Shown here piece by piece: positions 8,896 to 17,170 of a stretch of 64,000 bases of DNA. The notes below the pieces were generated by a model, which saw only the letters and a program-made list of their open reading frames with translations, was not told where the DNA came from and did no database searches. This stretch comes from an uncultured Marinicella sp. (GTDB lineage Bacteria; Pseudomonadota; Gammaproteobacteria; Xanthomonadales; Marinicellaceae), in the NCBI GenBank assembly GCA_947502595.1, contig CANNAM010000001.1, forward strand, positions 186,001 through 250,000, in the 5' to 3' direction. Both the position numbers and the translations under genes were made by a program. The first letter of the stretch is position 1; each line of letters opens with the position of its first letter.

Positions 8896-9891
8896 ATGTC
8901 TGATATATTAGCTAAATTACTTCGCCCACGTGTGGTTGAAGTAGATGAACGCTCTGATTACAGCGCTAAAATAATCATCGAACCTTTAGAAAGAGGTTTT
9001 GGACATACTTTGGGTAATGCTTTTCGCAGAATTTTGTTGTCTTCAATTCCTGGCTGTGCCATTACTGAAGTTAACATAGATGGTGTACAACATGAGTTCT
9101 CAACCTTAGAGGGTGTGAGAGAAGATGTGGTCGAAATTTTGCTTAATTTGAAAACTTTATCCTTCATGATGCCAGATCGTGATGAAGCTGAAATCACACT
9201 GACTGCCACTGGTGGTGCTGTGACTGCAGCTGATTTACAACTGCCAGAAGGTGTTGAAGTAGCCAATCCAGAACAAATCATTTGTAACTTGGATAAGAAA
9301 GCTTCAATCACCATGCGCATGACTGTCGAGAAAGGTGTTGGCTATGAGCCTTCTACCAATCGTTTGACCGGTGAAGAATCTAGACCCATAGGTCAAATGG
9401 TTTTAGATGCCAGTTTCTGTCCTGTTAAACGCGTTTCTTACGATGTGGAAAATGCACGCTTACACCAAAAAACCAATCTGGACAAATTGATACTTGATAT
9501 TGATACAGATGGTTCAATTTCAGCTGAAGATGCGGTACGCACAGCAGCCAGAATTTTGGTAGAGCAAATGGCTATCTTCATCGATTTCAAGATTGAAACC
9601 ACGGTTGAAGAAACTGAAGAAGTAGAAAAATTAAATCCTATTTTATTGAAACCAATTGATGAATTAGAACTGACTGTTCGTTCAGCTAACTGCTTAAAAG
9701 CAGAAAACATTCAATACATAGGTGATTTGATTCAAAGAACTGAAGTAGAGTTATTGAAAACTCCTAACTTAGGTAAAAAATCATTGAATGAAATCAAAGG
9801 TGTACTTTCAGAGATGGGATTAACTCTGGGTGTACGTTTAGAAAAATGGCCTCCAGCAGCAATCCGAACTGCTGAGCGTCTTATCGGATAA
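8896..9891 (+). CDS. rpoA: DNA-directed RNA polymerase subunit alpha
   Basis: RpoA is the scaffold of RNA polymerase assembly, and its C-terminal domain binds UP elements and activators such as CRP/Clp. The 331-residue product has the N-terminal assembly domain ([19 protein letters not shown] near residue 35), an acidic linker (VEETEEVEK) and the C-terminal domain with [13 protein letters not shown]. Length is close to that of E. coli (329). It sits between rpsD and rplQ, as is usual. Confidence 0.98.
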   Translation: MSDILAKLLRPRVVEVDERSDYSAKIIIEPLERGFGHTLGNAFRRILLSSIPGCAITEVNIDGVQHEFSTLEGVREDVVEILLNLKTLSFMMPDRDEAEITLTATGGAVTAADLQLPEGVEVANPEQIICNLDKKASITMRMTVEKGVGYEPSTNRLTGEESRPIGQMVLDASFCPVKRVSYDVENARLHQKTNLDKLILDIDTDGSISAEDAVRTAARILVEQMAIFIDFKIETTVEETEEVEKLNPILLKPIDELELTVRSANCLKAENIQYIGDLIQRTEVELLKTPNLGKKSLNEIKGVLSEMGLTLGVRLEKWPPAAIRTAERLIG

Positions 9892-9901
9892 GGGCAACAT
9901 C

Positions 9902-10300
9902 ATGCGTCATAGAAAATCAGGTAGAAAGTTAAACAGAACTTCGTCACACAGAAAAGCCATGTTCAAAAACATGTCAGCTTCTTTGTTTGAGCATGAGTTG
10001 ATCAAAACCACCGTGCCTAAAGCCAAAGAACTGCGTAAAGTGGCTGAAAGACTGATCACTTTAGCTAAGGTTGATTCAGTAGCTAACAGAAGATTGGCAT
10101 TTGCACGTTTGCGAAATAAAGAAATCGTGAATAAGTTATTCACTGAATTAGGGCCTCGTTATGTTGAGCGTCCTGGTGGGTACTTAAGAATTTTGAAATG
10201 TGGCTTCCGTGCAGGTGATAATGCACCGATGGCATACGTTGAGTTGGTTGATCGACCAATTAAGTCTGCTGCTGTTGAAGTGGCTGATGACAGCGAATAA
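9902..10300 (+). CDS. rplQ: 50S ribosomal protein L17
   Basis: L17 is at the back of the 50S subunit near the tunnel exit. The 132-residue product begins [20 protein letters not shown], the invariant L17 N-terminus. It ends with [13 protein letters not shown] plus a short acidic tail. It is the last gene of the alpha operon; a strong terminator follows 21 nt later. Confidence 0.98.
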   Translation: MRHRKSGRKLNRTSSHRKAMFKNMSASLFEHELIKTTVPKAKELRKVAERLITLAKVDSVANRRLAFARLRNKEIVNKLFTELGPRYVERPGGYLRILKCGFRAGDNAPMAYVELVDRPIKSAAVEVADDSE

Positions 10301-10321
10301 ATTCGAAATCATCGCAAGTTT

Positions 10322-10352
10322 AAAACCCAGCTATAAAGCTGGGTTTTTTTTT
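10322..10352 (+). terminator. Intrinsic terminator of the alpha operon
   Basis: Eleven-base arms (AAAACCCAGCT at 10322-10332 and AGCTGGGTTTT at 10337-10347) enclose a 4-nt loop and run into an uninterrupted T-tract ending at 10352. It is the strongest intrinsic terminator in the window. Confidence 0.93.
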
Positions 10353-10456
10353 GCTTAATTATTTTCACCTAATGTGGAATTTAGTCTGTTCTGTATCGCA
10401 CAGATTTGGTAATCTAAGCCTTTAAGTATTCCATTTACACGGAGCAAAAATAAGAC

Positions 10457-10978
10457 ATGAATATGACTGTCACTAAAAACCAATTTCGACTGCTGTCACT
10501 GTTACCTTTTATTGTCTGTGCAGGCCTATTGGCTTATGCACTTTATATAGAACATGTGATGTTTTTAATGCCGTGTAATTTATGTATTTTACAGCGTGTG
10601 GTGTTTGTTGCTATTGGGCTACTGTTCTTGATTGGCAGCATTAAACCTGTATTGTATTGGGGGCGTAAAGTATTGGGTGTGTTGTTGTTAATCACAAGTG
10701 GCATCGGTGTGGGTATTGCCGGGCGACATGTCTGGTTACAAAGTTTGCCACCAGAATTGGTACCTGATTGTGGTCCCAGTTTACAAATGATGCTGGAAAA
10801 CTCATCGGTATGGAACGCTGTTTCATCTGTACTTTCTGCCTCAGGTAGCTGTGCCGAGATACAATGGCAATTCTTAGGCTTCAGTATGCCCACATGGACA
10901 TTGGTTTGTTTTGTTGGCCTGTTCATCTATACCATCCTGTGGATGTTGATTAAAATTAAAACTGTAGAAAACGCATGA
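10457..10978 (+). CDS. dsbB: Disulfide bond formation protein B (quinone-linked oxidase of DsbA)
   Basis: DsbB is an inner-membrane protein that reoxidises periplasmic DsbA and passes electrons to quinone. The 173-residue product has four predicted membrane helices. The first periplasmic loop holds the CNLC pair (C40, C43) and the adjacent QR. The second loop holds C105 and C132, matching the E. coli positions C104 and C130. The last codons overlap the next gene by ATGA, an unusual partner for dsbB. An in-frame ATG at 10463 is an alternative start. Confidence 0.93.
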   Translation: MNMTVTKNQFRLLSLLPFIVCAGLLAYALYIEHVMFLMPCNLCILQRVVFVAIGLLFLIGSIKPVLYWGRKVLGVLLLITSGIGVGIAGRHVWLQSLPPELVPDCGPSLQMMLENSSVWNAVSSVLSASGSCAEIQWQFLGFSMPTWTLVCFVGLFIYTILWMLIKIKTVENA

Positions 10979-12348
10979 AATCATTAAATACAAACGAAAA
11001 CCCAAAGTCACAGTTAGATGATTGGAGCTTAGAAAGCTGGAAAACCAAATCCATCAGGCAACAAGCCACATACCCAGACCAGGCACACTTGGATCAGGCG
11101 TTATCTACCCTTTCTTCATTGCCACCTTTGGTGACATCTTGGGAAGTCAGGCGACTCAAAAGCTACTTGGCTGAAGTGTCCAGAGGTGAACGTTTTTTGG
11201 TGCAAGGTGGTGACTGTGCCGAAAGTTTTGCAGATTGTAATTCGTCAATTATATCGAATCGTCTTAAAGTATTGATCCAAATGAGTCTGGTATTGATACA
11301 TGGTTGTCAAATACCAGTTGTTAGGGTTGGGCGTTTTGCTGGGCAGTATGCCAAACCCAGATCCGCTGATTTGGAAACCCGTGACGGCATCAGTTTGCCT
11401 TCATTCCGAGGCGATATTGTTAATCAAAACGAATTCACTGAAGCATCACGGGTACCCAACCCGGATAAAATGTTGGAGGCCTATCACTACTCGGCTATGA
11501 CCATGAATTTCATTAGGGCATTGGTCGCTGGCGGATTTGCAGACATCCGTCACCCAGAGTATTGGAACATTGAATGGGTCAAACATTCTAAAAGTGCTGA
11601 AAAATTCAGTAATTTAGTATCACAAATTAAAGAGTCGGTGAACTTTGCTGAAGTGTTGGTCGGCACCAAGGTACATAACTTGTCCAGTGTGGAGTTCTTC
11701 TCGGCGCATGAAGCCCTGCATTTACATTACGAACAAGCTTTAACACGTACCGTGCCCAGACAATCAGGTCACTTTAACCTGAGTGCACATTTTCCTTGGA
11801 TTGGCCTCAGAACCAACCAGCTTGACAGTGCACATGTGGAACTGTTGCGTGGCGTTGAGAATCCAATTGGGGTGAAAATTGGCACCGAAACAGATGACGA
11901 TCATTTGATTGATTTGTGCCGCACTTTGAACCCAAAAAATGAAGCTGGAAAGTTAACCTTGATTCATCGCTTTGGTGCCAAAAACATCGAAAGCAATTTG
12001 CCGCGTTTAATTAAGACCGCGCAAAAAGCCAAGCTTGACGTGGTTTGGTGTGCAGACCCTATGCATGGCAACACCGAGTCAACTTCAAACGGCTACAAAA
12101 CCCGCCGCTTCGATAACATCAGCAAAGAAGTTGAATTGGCCTTTAAAATACACAAGGACAATGACTCACATCTGGGCGGTGTGCACTTAGAGCTGACAGG
12201 TGAGAATGTTACTGAGTGTTTAGGCGGCGCCAGAGCGCTGCAGGAAGCTGATTTAAGTAAAGCCTATACCACACAGGTGGATCCACGTTTAAACTACGAG
12301 CAAGCGCTTGAATTGGCCTTTTCGATCAAGGACTTTTATCAGCGTTGA
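10975..12348 (+). CDS. Class II 3-deoxy-7-phosphoheptulonate (DAHP) synthase
   Basis: This enzyme condenses phosphoenolpyruvate and erythrose-4-phosphate, the first step of the shikimate pathway. The 457-residue product belongs to the plant/actinobacterial class II family, not the E. coli AroFGH class I. Motifs seen are FLVQGGDCAESF, VVRVGRFAGQYAKPRS, HFPWIGLRT, PIGVKIG and WCADPMHGNT. It is coupled to dsbB by a 4-nt overlap. Downstream products include the chorismate used by the chorismatase encoded at 19251. Confidence 0.95.
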   Translation: MKSLNTNENPKSQLDDWSLESWKTKSIRQQATYPDQAHLDQALSTLSSLPPLVTSWEVRRLKSYLAEVSRGERFLVQGGDCAESFADCNSSIISNRLKVLIQMSLVLIHGCQIPVVRVGRFAGQYAKPRSADLETRDGISLPSFRGDIVNQNEFTEASRVPNPDKMLEAYHYSAMTMNFIRALVAGGFADIRHPEYWNIEWVKHSKSAEKFSNLVSQIKESVNFAEVLVGTKVHNLSSVEFFSAHEALHLHYEQALTRTVPRQSGHFNLSAHFPWIGLRTNQLDSAHVELLRGVENPIGVKIGTETDDDHLIDLCRTLNPKNEAGKLTLIHRFGAKNIESNLPRLIKTAQKAKLDVVWCADPMHGNTESTSNGYKTRRFDNISKEVELAFKIHKDNDSHLGGVHLELTGENVTECLGGARALQEADLSKAYTTQVDPRLNYEQALELAFSIKDFYQR

Positions 12349-12380
12349 GTTGTTAATTAACAGCGGATATTTAAATGTAA

Positions 12381-12668
12381 ATGTTATATGAAAATGATTT
12401 AAGGGATTTCCTACCACGGCTTAAAGGTCCACTTAAGGATATACTAGATGCGGAAATTGCATTAGGTAATGAGATAGTTGAAATATCAAGCGGCTGGCCA
12501 ATGTCTAAGGTGAATGTTTGGTTTAAGAATCCGTTAACAGATAAATATGCTAATTCTTATCCTTCAATTCAATACAATTATCTTAACGATGTTAAGAATT
12601 GGCTAGAAGAATATATTGATAAAGAAAATGGTGCAATGGTTGCAGCAAAAGTGAGTTGGTGGCCTTAA
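12381..12668 (+). CDS. Hypothetical protein, 95 residues
   Basis: No family is recognised. The product is a small, acidic, soluble-looking protein without signal peptide or membrane segment. It is rich in tryptophan, asparagine and leucine (MLYENDLRDFLPRLKGPL at the start, VSWWP at the end). The ribosome-binding sequence is weak. It lies alone between the DAHP synthase gene and a palindromic repeat element. Its size and isolation suit an accessory gene or a small immunity-type protein, but nothing supports a specific role. Confidence 0.6.
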   Translation: MLYENDLRDFLPRLKGPLKDILDAEIALGNEIVEISSGWPMSKVNVWFKNPLTDKYANSYPSIQYNYLNDVKNWLEEYIDKENGAMVAAKVSWWP

Positions 12669-12765
12669 ACTTTCATTACATTAAATATTTAGAAATGTAT
12701 CTCAATTAGAATGAGTTTCTTTCAGTTTTGTTGCTCCCTGGTTTCAAAATTTAAAAAAAAAGAGA

Positions 12766-12889
12766 ATGTCATCCTGAATGGAGCCAGAGCGGAATTGAAG
12801 GATCTCCCAATGCCGGGCTGCACCTGTTTTTAAATTACGTGGGGTTTTGGAGATTCTTCGAATCGACTTAGGCTCCCTCAGAATGACAT
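12766..12889. repeat. Palindromic repeat, two diverged inverted half-copies
   Basis: The left half starts ATGTCATCCTGA (12766-12777) and continues into GGATCTCCCA. The right half is its diverged inverse, from TTGGAGATTC to TCAGAATGACAT (12878-12889). The two halves can fold on each other into a long imperfect stem with about 35 nt between them. This is the GTCATCCTGA type of dispersed intergenic repeat seen in many bacteria. A third half-copy lies at 13216-13260, on the other side of the GIY-YIG gene. Confidence 0.75.
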
Positions 12890-12900
12890 GTATTTTCCGC

Positions 12901-13185
12901 TTAAAACTCTAAACTCAAGTCATTCCACTCAGGGTTCATTCTCTTTATTAGGTTTTCTTTTTTCTTTCTTGTCCAACCTTTCAGCTGTTTCTCTCTTTCA
13001 ATGGCACTCATTGGGTCTGTTGTCTCTTTAAAATAAATAAGTTTTTCTACGTTGTATTTTTCAGTGAATCCTTTTGTTAGCTTATTTTTATGTTGATAGA
13101 CTCTTTGTTCCAACTCACTTGTAACGCCTATATAAAGGACAGTGTGGTTTTGATTAGTTAATATGTAAACCCAGTAAGATTTCAT
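12901..13185 (-). CDS. Small GIY-YIG domain nuclease
   Basis: The 94-residue product is a single-domain GIY-YIG protein of the short UvrC-N-like class. It shows YWVYILTNQNHTVLYIGVT (residues 4-22, both Y-Y and YIG elements), the conserved R28 and H32, and the C-terminal catalytic glutamate region AIEREKQLKGW (residues 61-71). It lacks any DNA-binding or UvrC domain. The gene is tightly flanked by halves of one palindromic repeat, 11 nt away at its 3' end and about 30 nt at its 5' end. It may therefore be cargo of that element. Function is not known for this class. Confidence 0.9.
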   Translation of the reverse strand: MKSYWVYILTNQNHTVLYIGVTSELEQRVYQHKNKLTKGFTEKYNVEKLIYFKETTDPMSAIEREKQLKGWTRKKKENLIKRMNPEWNDLSLEF

Positions 13186-13215
13186 AAAATTATTCTATTG
13201 TAAATTACCAGTGCT

Positions 13216-13260
13216 TTGGGAGATCCATTCGACTCGCCTGGGGCTCGCTCAGGATGACAT
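13216..13260. repeat. Half-copy of the palindromic repeat, right end of the GIY-YIG element
   Basis: The segment runs from TTGGGAGATCCATTCGACTC to TCAGGATGACAT (13249-13260). The last 12 bases are the exact inverse of the left end at 12766-12777. It aligns with both halves of the 12766-12889 palindrome. Together the copies bound a roughly 495-bp unit that holds only the GIY-YIG gene. Confidence 0.75.
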
Positions 13261-13268
13261 GAATGTCA

Positions 13269-13595
13269 CTACTTCAAATCATTGAACGCATCCAGTTGTT
13301 CTTGGGTGGCTGCTTGTTGGTATTTGTCTTTCCACTCTGCGTAATCCATCTTATAGATGACTTTGCGTGCAGATTCGATGTCTAATTCAACATCCAGCGC
13401 TTCAGCTTCTGCGACCATCCATTTAGACAGGCAATTGCGGCAGAACTTGGCCAAGATCATCAGGTCGATGTTTTGCACGTCTTTATTGTTGTCTAAATGA
13501 TCAAGCAAACGATCAAGCACGCGGGCTTTGATCCTTGTTTCATTACTTAAGGTTTCACTGTTTAGGGTTTCACTGTCAAGGGTGTCTTTGCTCAC
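13269..13595 (-). CDS. DUF1244 family protein
   Basis: The 108-residue product matches the DUF1244 family of proteobacteria: DVQNIDLMILAKFCRNCLSKW (about residues 39-59, shown here in part) with the FCRNCL dicysteine, then YKMDYAEWKDKYQ. The first about 20 residues are a repetitive T/S/E-rich stretch (SETLNSETLSNET), probably a poorly conserved leader. It overlaps the end of fadH by 4 nt on the same strand, so the two are probably co-transcribed. The molecular role of the family is not established. Confidence 0.85.
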   Translation of the reverse strand: MSKDTLDSETLNSETLSNETRIKARVLDRLLDHLDNNKDVQNIDLMILAKFCRNCLSKWMVAEAEALDVELDIESARKVIYKMDYAEWKDKYQQAATQEQLDAFNDLK

Positions 13596-15601
13596 AGTTT
13601 CATACCCAATAAAGTACCTTGTTTGATGGCGCGTTTGGCATCCAGCTCTGCGGCCAGTTCTGCACCGCCAATGATGTGGTAATTGTCTTTCTCCTGGTAG
13701 AGGTCTTTGATAGAAACCTGGCCGGCACAGATGATCACGTGATCGACTTCAAGAATTTGTGGTTTGTCTTTGACCGTGATGTGTAAGCCTTGGTCGTCAA
13801 TTTTGTCATAGCTGACACCAGTGAGGGTTTTGACGCCTTTTTTCTTCAGTGCCAAACGGTGGATCCAGCCAGTGGTTTTACCCAGTCCCTTGCCCGGTTT
13901 GCTGGTTTTTCGTTGCAGCATATAAATTTCACGGGCTGACTTTTCATCATGTGCTTTCACCAAGCCGCCAGGCGATTCAATGCTTTTGTCAATACCCCAT
14001 TCAGCACAGAACTCATCTATGGTTTGCGCTTGGTCAGGGTGTTCAACCGATAAATACTCAGACACATCAAAACCAATGCCGCCAGCACCAATGACAGCAA
14101 CTTTTCTACCCGCTGTTTTGCGACCACTGAGCAAATCATGGTACAAAATCACCTTGTCATGTTCAATACCTTCAATGCCTGGCACGCGAGGAGTCACGCC
14201 GGTGGCGATCACCACTTCATCATAACCGGACAATTCGGCTGCAGTGGTTTTGGTGTTGAGTTTTAGCTCAACACCATGCTTTTCTAGCAGGTGAGTGAAA
14301 TAACTGATGGTGTGTTCAAACTCTTCTTTGCCAGGGATGGCAGCGGCTAAATTGAACTGTCCACCTATTTTATCTGCGGCTTCAAATAATGTTACTTGGT
14401 GGCCACGCTCGGCCAGAGTGGTGGCGCAGGATAAGCCAGCCATACCAGCACCCACCACAGCAATGTGTTTTTTTGCTTTAAGTGGCTGTTTTACGAATTC
14501 AGTTTCATGGCAAGCGGCTGGATTAACCAAGCAGCTGGCCCGTTGGTTTTTAAATACATGGTCTAAACATGCTTGGTTACAGGCAATACAAATATTGATG
14601 TCTTTAACCTCGCCTTTGCGAGATTTCTTAACCAAGGCCGGGTCAGCTAAAAAAGGACGGGCCATGGAGACCATGTCAGCTTTTCCTGATGCTATGATGT
14701 CTTCTGCCACTTGTGGGTGGTTGATCCGATTGGTGGTTACCAGTGGCACGCTGACAGACTTTTTGATCAGCTCTGTCACCCAAGCAAAACCAGCGCGTGG
14801 TACCATGGTGGCAATGGTGGGCACCCTTGCTTCATGCCAACCAATGCCGGTATTGATGATGCTGACACCTGCCTGTTCGAGTAATTGAGCCAGTTTAATG
14901 ACTTCATCAATGGACGCACCATTGGTAACCAATTCCAACATGGACAAGCGGAATATGATAATAAAATCAGCACCCACGGCCGCCCGGGTTTGTTTGACGA
15001 TTTCTAATGCAAAGCGTGTTCTGTTCTCAAAAGAGCCACCCCATGCGTCGGTGCGGTCATTGGTGCGAAGCGAAATGAATTGGTTGATCAAGTAGCCTTC
15101 TGAGCCCATGATTTCTACACCATCGTAATTGGCTTTTTGCGCCAATTTAGCACAGTTCACAAAATCCCTGATTTGTTTGTGAATTTTTTTCTCAGTCAGT
15201 CTTTTCGGTTTAAACGGCGTAATCGGCGACTGTTTGTCGGTGGCCGAAACATTGAATGGATGGTAACCATAACGACCAGAGTGCAGGATTTGCATGCAAA
15301 TTAAGCCACCTTCTTGGTGTACGGCATCAGTGACCAGGCGATGTCTTTTGACTTGAAAGCCATATTTTAAGAAGCCAGAAAATGGACCAACCCAGCCTGA
15401 TATATTGGGTGCAATGCCACCGGTAACAATGATGCCAGCTTCCCCTGCCGCACGTTGCCTGAAATATTCAGCCAATTTAGGGTAGTTTTTGGCACGGTCT
15501 TCCAGACCAGTGTGCATGGATCCCATCAGCACCCGGTTGTTAATGGTTTTATTGCCTACTTGTAAAGGTTCAAATAGTTTGGGGTAAATTTCAGCAGTCA
15601 T
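13592..15601 (-). CDS. fadH: NADPH-dependent 2,4-dienoyl-CoA reductase
   Basis: FadH reduces 2,4-dienoyl-CoA during beta-oxidation of unsaturated fatty acids. The 669-residue product has the full architecture. An N-terminal Old Yellow Enzyme-type barrel (1 to about 330) is followed by the iron-sulphur cysteines CIACNQAC and CLVNPAAC (about 335-365). Then come the FAD Rossmann motif VVGAGMAGLSCA and a second nucleotide motif VIGAGGIGFDV. It is coupled to the DUF1244 gene downstream. The window also encodes other acyl-CoA enzymes (40824, 54259). Confidence 0.94.
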   Translation of the reverse strand: MTAEIYPKLFEPLQVGNKTINNRVLMGSMHTGLEDRAKNYPKLAEYFRQRAAGEAGIIVTGGIAPNISGWVGPFSGFLKYGFQVKRHRLVTDAVHQEGGLICMQILHSGRYGYHPFNVSATDKQSPITPFKPKRLTEKKIHKQIRDFVNCAKLAQKANYDGVEIMGSEGYLINQFISLRTNDRTDAWGGSFENRTRFALEIVKQTRAAVGADFIIIFRLSMLELVTNGASIDEVIKLAQLLEQAGVSIINTGIGWHEARVPTIATMVPRAGFAWVTELIKKSVSVPLVTTNRINHPQVAEDIIASGKADMVSMARPFLADPALVKKSRKGEVKDINICIACNQACLDHVFKNQRASCLVNPAACHETEFVKQPLKAKKHIAVVGAGMAGLSCATTLAERGHQVTLFEAADKIGGQFNLAAAIPGKEEFEHTISYFTHLLEKHGVELKLNTKTTAAELSGYDEVVIATGVTPRVPGIEGIEHDKVILYHDLLSGRKTAGRKVAVIGAGGIGFDVSEYLSVEHPDQAQTIDEFCAEWGIDKSIESPGGLVKAHDEKSAREIYMLQRKTSKPGKGLGKTTGWIHRLALKKKGVKTLTGVSYDKIDDQGLHITVKDKPQILEVDHVIICAGQVSIKDLYQEKDNYHIIGGAELAAELDAKRAIKQGTLLGMKL

Positions 15602-15626
15602 TTTTTGGGTCTCTTATTCGGTTTGC

Positions 15627-16658
15627 TTAAAGTTCAGCCATTAATGTGACTAAGGCCTTTCTGGCTTGCTGCCAACGCATTTGTTCCCAGAATGGCTGCC
15701 GGGTATCAAGGGTTGACTGGCCTTGTAAACGTTTTATTTTAATCAATTTAGCTGGGTTGTTGGGCATATTTTTCAAACGATTGTTTGAATACAGTTCGGT
15801 GCATAGTTTTGCATCGCACAATAGGGTCAAATCAATATTGGCATCCACGCAAGCTTGGTACCTTTGTTGGATGTCACCAACACACTCAGCCGCTTTCATG
15901 CCCAAATCGTCACTGATTGAAACGCCCTGGAATTGTTGTTGGCTGCGCAGTATGTCTTGGTGCCAGAGCTGAGAGTAACCAGCAGGCAAATCACAAACTT
16001 GCGAATAAATAACATGTGAAAGCATCATTGCATCGATACAACCAGTGGGGATTAAAGTGCTGAATGGTTGCATGTCAGAATTGAATAATTCATTTTTAGA
16101 CCGCTCATCGGTGGGCAGCTCAAAATGTGAATCGGCTTTTACTGTACCGTGTCCAGGGTAGTGTTTGGCCGTGGTTTTCATGCCTGCAGATTGCATACTG
16201 CGACAATACAGTTCAGCCATCTCAGTTACCAGTTGCGGTGTTGCAGCAAAGGCCCGGTCACCAATCACATCACTGCCGTTGTTAATATCAAGTACCGGTG
16301 CAAAGCTTAAATCTATACCAATGCTCAACAGTTCACTGGCCATCAACCAAGCATGTAAATGACACAGCGTTTTGGCTTGGTCCTGGTCTTGGGCATAGGT
16401 TTGACCAATCAGTCCCAAAGGTGGCAATTGTGTAAACGGCAAACCAAAGCGTATCACTCGACCACCTTCTTGATCGACCGCCAAAATAAAGTCATCACCC
16501 TTAATGGCTCTGATGTGATTCACCAATGCAAGCAGCTGATGGTAATCTTTGAAATTGCGCTTAAAGAAAATCACCCCGCAAGTCAGTGGGTGATTGAGGT
16601 TATGCAGGTCTTGTGCTGTGAGCTCAAAACCTTCTATTCCAGTCATAATATAAGTCAT
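15627..16658 (-). CDS. nagZ: Beta-N-acetylhexosaminidase (peptidoglycan recycling)
   Basis: NagZ removes N-acetylglucosamine from anhydro-muropeptides in the cytoplasm. The 343-residue product begins MTYIMTGIEGFEL, which aligns residue by residue with the normal NagZ start (M-x-x-x-M-x-x-x-EG). The frame extends 13 codons further upstream, but those are not conserved. GH3 motifs are present: KHYPGHGTVKADSHFELP and the nucleophile region SISDDLGMKA. It lies 25 nt downstream of fadH on the same strand. Its 5' side abuts a rearranged accessory region. Confidence 0.92.
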   Translation of the reverse strand: MTYIMTGIEGFELTAQDLHNLNHPLTCGVIFFKRNFKDYHQLLALVNHIRAIKGDDFILAVDQEGGRVIRFGLPFTQLPPLGLIGQTYAQDQDQAKTLCHLHAWLMASELLSIGIDLSFAPVLDINNGSDVIGDRAFAATPQLVTEMAELYCRSMQSAGMKTTAKHYPGHGTVKADSHFELPTDERSKNELFNSDMQPFSTLIPTGCIDAMMLSHVIYSQVCDLPAGYSQLWHQDILRSQQQFQGVSISDDLGMKAAECVGDIQQRYQACVDANIDLTLLCDAKLCTELYSNNRLKNMPNNPAKLIKIKRLQGQSTLDTRQPFWEQMRWQQARKALVTLMAEL

Positions 16659-16889
16659 GTTGAGATTGTAATCGAATACCCTTGGGTCTTCATTCACTTT
16701 TATTGAATGAAGCTGATTTTGAAGTGTTTCAACGAAAGTGAAAGCGACCGCGGCGAGTATGGCTTAGGTTTTCGGTGCAACGCCTCTGACTTCGCTGCGC
16801 TCAGCCAACTGGCTCATGCACAGGAATACCCTTGGGTGTTCAAGAACAAATATGAAAAGGCCGTGTAATGAAGCAAGTTGAGATTGTAA
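16659..16889. repeat. Duplicated short segments upstream of nagZ
   Basis: Two sequences that touch the nagZ start recur in swapped order about 150-220 bp away. GTTGAGATTGTAA occurs at 16659-16671 and 16877-16889. GAATACCCTTGGGT occurs at 16674-16687 and 16824-16837. Between them is a hairpin (CTTCATTCA at 16688-16696 with TGAATGAAG at 16704-16712). The pattern looks like a rearrangement or insertion scar. No gene is visible. Confidence 0.6.
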
Positions 16890-16921
16890 ATTAAACAGTC
16901 TGTCATCCTATGCTTATATCA

Positions 16922-17130
16922 GTTCTAAATAAATAGGATATATACTTAGAACCAGGAGAAAGGGATAAGGCCGTGCCTGTCATGAGTTCTTAGAAACTGT
17001 TCGCAATGCTGGCCACCTTTCTCTGCCTTACAAACACCGGACAGTTTATTGGGACTTGATCCCGCATTTAGGATTGATGGTGATGTAAGCAATTTAAATT
17101 TTTAATTCTTATTAAATTACGGGGCTCAAA
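16922..17130 (+). ncRNA. IS110-type left end, candidate bridge RNA (relic)
   Basis: The stretch directly precedes an IS110-like transposase start, where IS110 elements of the IS621 group encode their bridge RNA. An inverted pair GTTCTAA (16922-16928) / TTAGAAC (16946-16952) surrounds a -10-like TATACT (16941-16946). Then comes a long-range stem, GAGAAAGG (16956-16963) with CCTTTCTC (17016-17023), reinforced inside by GGCC/GGCC, with a loop of about 40 nt. Next are ACCGGACAGT (17036-17045) and a small hairpin GGGA/TCCC (17051-17063). ACCGGACAGT is, from memory, also present in the IS621 left end. RNA boundaries are not resolved. Confidence 0.5.
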
Positions 17131-17170
17131 ATGATTGTTGGAATTGATATAAGTAAAAACTCTTTTGATG
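17131..17170 (+). pseudogene. IS110-family transposase, N-terminal fragment
   Basis: The first 13 or so codons read MIVGIDISKNSFD. This is the start of the RuvC-like DEDD domain of IS110-family transposases, with the first catalytic aspartate in GID. Coding sequence then stops matching, because the DNA continues directly into a short palindromic repeat (17171-17235). The remaining 300 or so residues are absent, so no active transposase is made. The intact start codon and left end indicate that the 3' part was lost by deletion or replacement. Confidence 0.7.

Noticed and set aside
14307-14888. A 193-codon plus-strand frame opposite fadH
   Set aside because: Antisense shadow of a well-conserved gene; no family match and no start signals.
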